In this document: piece by piece, positions 62,687-64,000 of the stretch
How the letters are laid out: each line of letters opens with the position of its first letter
How positions within the stretch are numbered: position 1 is the first letter of the stretch
NCBI GenBank assembly: GCA_023957015.1
Contig: JAMLHR010000013.1
Span: forward strand, 1-64,000
From: Thermomicrobiales bacterium
GTDB taxonomy: Bacteria; Chloroflexota; Chloroflexia; Thermomicrobiales; UBA6265
Reading direction: 5' to 3'
Length of the DNA: 64,000 bases
Made by a program: the position numbers and the translations under genes
Notes under the pieces: generated by a model
What the model saw: the letters and a program-made list of their open reading frames with translations, nothing else
Told to the model about the DNA's origin: nothing
Databases searched by the model: none

Positions 62687-63304
62687 CTAGAAAAGCGATT
62701 GCTGATGAGGTTGCTGAGCGCGGGCACGTTCGGCTTCACGAGCCTTTTCGCGCTCGGCAAGTAGCCGGGGAAGCTTCTGGAAATCGGCCTCCAGATCTGG
62801 ACGCAAGGCGCCATTGTGCAACGCCGCTGCGGGATGATACATCGGCACAATGAAGCGGCCATTCACCTCTTTCGGCTGGCCATGAATGCGACCGATGCGT
62901 TCGCCCGGGAAGTACATCGACATCGAGAAGCGACCCAATGTCACGATCACGTCAGGATCGATGATCTCGATCTGTCGATGCAGGAAATGGGCACAGGCTG
63001 CCATCTCATCCGGTAACGGATCGCGATTGCCCGGCGGACGATGCTTGACGACATTTGTAATGAAGACATCCTCGCGGCTAAGTCCGGCGCTCTCCAGCAA
63101 TTGCGTCAGGAACTTACCGGAGTTGCCAACAAATGGCTTCCCCTGCGTATCCTCATGGAATCCTGGAGCTTCGCCGATAAGAAGTATGCGGGCTTCCGGG
63201 TTGCCTTCACCCGGTACAGGATTGGTGGCATTGCGCCACAACTCACAGTTGCGGCAAACGCCGACTTCGCCACGGATTTGGTTCAGTTGCTCACGATTCG
63301 TCAC
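62687..63304 (-). CDS. Family 4-type uracil-DNA glycosylase
   Basis: A 205-residue base-excision repair enzyme removing uracil from DNA. GEAPGFHEDTQGKPFVGNSG is motif A and MYHPAAALHN motif B of UDG family 4. The iron-sulfur ligands appear as CRNC near residue 18 and Cys in AACAHFLHRQ; the position that is Cys in KCRPPGNR of relatives reads KHRPPGNR here. GTG 63304 with gggaggg is chosen; the ORF to 63466 gives an unrelated N-terminal extension. It is separated from ribonuclease J by 20 bases. Confidence 0.85.
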   Translation of the reverse strand: MTNREQLNQIRGEVGVCRNCELWRNATNPVPGEGNPEARILLIGEAPGFHEDTQGKPFVGNSGKFLTQLLESAGLSREDVFITNVVKHRPPGNRDPLPDEMAACAHFLHRQIEIIDPDVIVTLGRFSMSMYFPGERIGRIHGQPKEVNGRFIVPMYHPAAALHNGALRPDLEADFQKLPRLLAEREKAREAERARAQQPHQQSLF

Positions 63305-63339
63305 GACATCCCTCCCATGTGCCGTGTACGAGTATACGC

Positions 63340-64000
63340 CTAACCCTTCACGGCACCTTGTGTTAGTCCATCGATAAGCTGTCGCTGGAAGAGCAGGAAC
63401 ATCAGGATCAGCGGCAGGAAGATGATCGTTGCCCCGGCTGCGATCAGCGGGATGTTGGCAGTCCATCTATCTTGAAAATACATGAGCCCGACCGGAAGCG
63501 TGTGGTATTTCGGATTGATATTGACCACCAGCGGCAACATGAACTCGTTCCACGTCCAGATAAAGAACATGAGCCCGACCGTGCCGATCATCGGTCGGCC
63601 AAGCGGGAACATCACCTGCCACAGGCTCTGCCAGCTGTTGGCGCCATCGACAATCGATGCCTCCATGACATCCTTCGGGATGGTTTGGAAGCACTGGCGC
63701 ATCAGTAACGTACCGAAGGAGAGACTCATCGCGATCTGCGGCAGGATCAATCCGATCAGAGAATCGAGCATACCCAACTCGCGCAGCACATAGTAGAGCG
63801 GTACGACCATCGCCTGCAAAGGAATGACCAGGCCCAGCAACAAGTAGGTGAAGGCCAATCCCGAACCACGGAAGCGGAAGCGGGCCAGGGCGTAGCCGGT
63901 TAGCGTCGAGAGAACGACGGCTGGAATCACAACACCGACGGCGACGATGACACTGTTGGCGAAGAAGCGCTGGAACTGCCCCTGCACCCATGCCTGACGA
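63340..64000 (-). CDS. ABC transporter permease, carbohydrate (MalG/UgpE-like), 5' end outside window
   Basis: An inner-membrane permease for sugar or sugar-phosphate uptake. At least five helices are visible, with the EAA loop EASIVDGANSWQSLWQVMFPLGRPMIGT that docks the ATPase, typical of MalG/UgpE. The frame stays open to the right edge (RQAW before VQGQFQRFF), so about 70 residues with the first helix lie beyond. The C-terminus QRQLIDGLTQGAVKG is the family ending. The other transporter subunits would be further right. Confidence 0.9.
   Translation of the reverse strand, partial: RQAWVQGQFQRFFANSVIVAVGVVIPAVVLSTLTGYALARFRFRGSGLAFTYLLLGLVIPLQAMVVPLYYVLRELGMLDSLIGLILPQIAMSLSFGTLLMRQCFQTIPKDVMEASIVDGANSWQSLWQVMFPLGRPMIGTVGLMFFIWTWNEFMLPLVVNINPKYHTLPVGLMYFQDRWTANIPLIAAGATIIFLPLILMFLLFQRQLIDGLTQGAVKG

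Noticed and set aside
1-64000. CRISPR-Cas loci, rRNA genes, or a replication origin
   Set aside because: No repeat-spacer arrays, cas genes, rRNA segments, or dnaA-box clusters were noticed in the window.

Overview
The window looks like a chromosome segment of a Chloroflexota bacterium, most likely Thermomicrobia-like. That is an inference from gene content and arrangement: a cytochrome b6-type quinol oxidase operon with a cytochrome c-cupredoxin fusion, a his operon with a HisIE-like end gene, R3H-AAA and cyclic-di-AMP receptor genes beside tmk, and short intergenic regions with clear Shine-Dalgarno sites. No rRNA is present to settle the lineage.

Region 1 (1-11.3 kb) is accessory DNA. It opens with a defence block: the C-terminal part of a type III restriction Res subunit, then an OLD-family ATPase/TOPRIM nuclease and a small UvrD-like helicase, an arrangement like Gabija GajA-GajB. 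A decayed IS630 element with intact ends follows. Next are small orphan genes, including two families (DUF5049-like and a short coiled-coil protein) that each occur twice in opposite orientation around a type IV pilin-like gene preceded by a run of 14 C. A two-HTH protein closes the region.

Region 2 (11.5-53.4 kb) is dense core genome. In order it carries: the b6-type quinol:electron acceptor oxidoreductase operon; small housekeeping genes, a MerR-type regulator with a transglutaminase-like partner, and comM; a DUF983 gene and hisG-C-B-H-A-F-I(E) (hisD absent, hisH frameshifted); surface polysaccharide genes, an MFS-like protein and an aminotransferase; and a leftward catabolic block (acyl-CoA dehydrogenase, thiolase, hexapeptide protein, enoyl-CoA hydratase, ETF beta, ETF alpha, FixC-like flavoprotein, and a frameshifted pyrroline-5-carboxylate dehydrogenase) that can feed electrons through ETF to the quinone pool. 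After these come birA, a CBS/CorC protein, prs, glmU, tRNA-Gln, an NrtR-like regulator overlapping NAD kinase, a cyclic-di-AMP receptor with tmk, an R3H-AAA ATPase, recR and ftsK. A 310-base gap between ftsK and recR holds two related, separately foldable modules around a terminator-like hairpin, possibly a structured RNA.

Region 3 (53.4-60.9 kb) is a second accessory region. It has a decayed IS481-like element, tRNA-Gly and tRNA-Leu, and a group of genes of actinobacterial appearance (NAD-dependent epimerase-like, DJ-1/PfpI, alpha/beta hydrolase, TetR). The DJ-1 gene is cut by an IS flanked by a 25-bp palindromic direct repeat. The hydrolase lacks the segment carrying its catalytic Asp. A second two-HTH paralogue sits at the border with core DNA.

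Region 4 (61-64 kb) returns to core genes: ribonuclease J, a family 4-type uracil-DNA glycosylase and an ABC sugar permease cut by the window edge.
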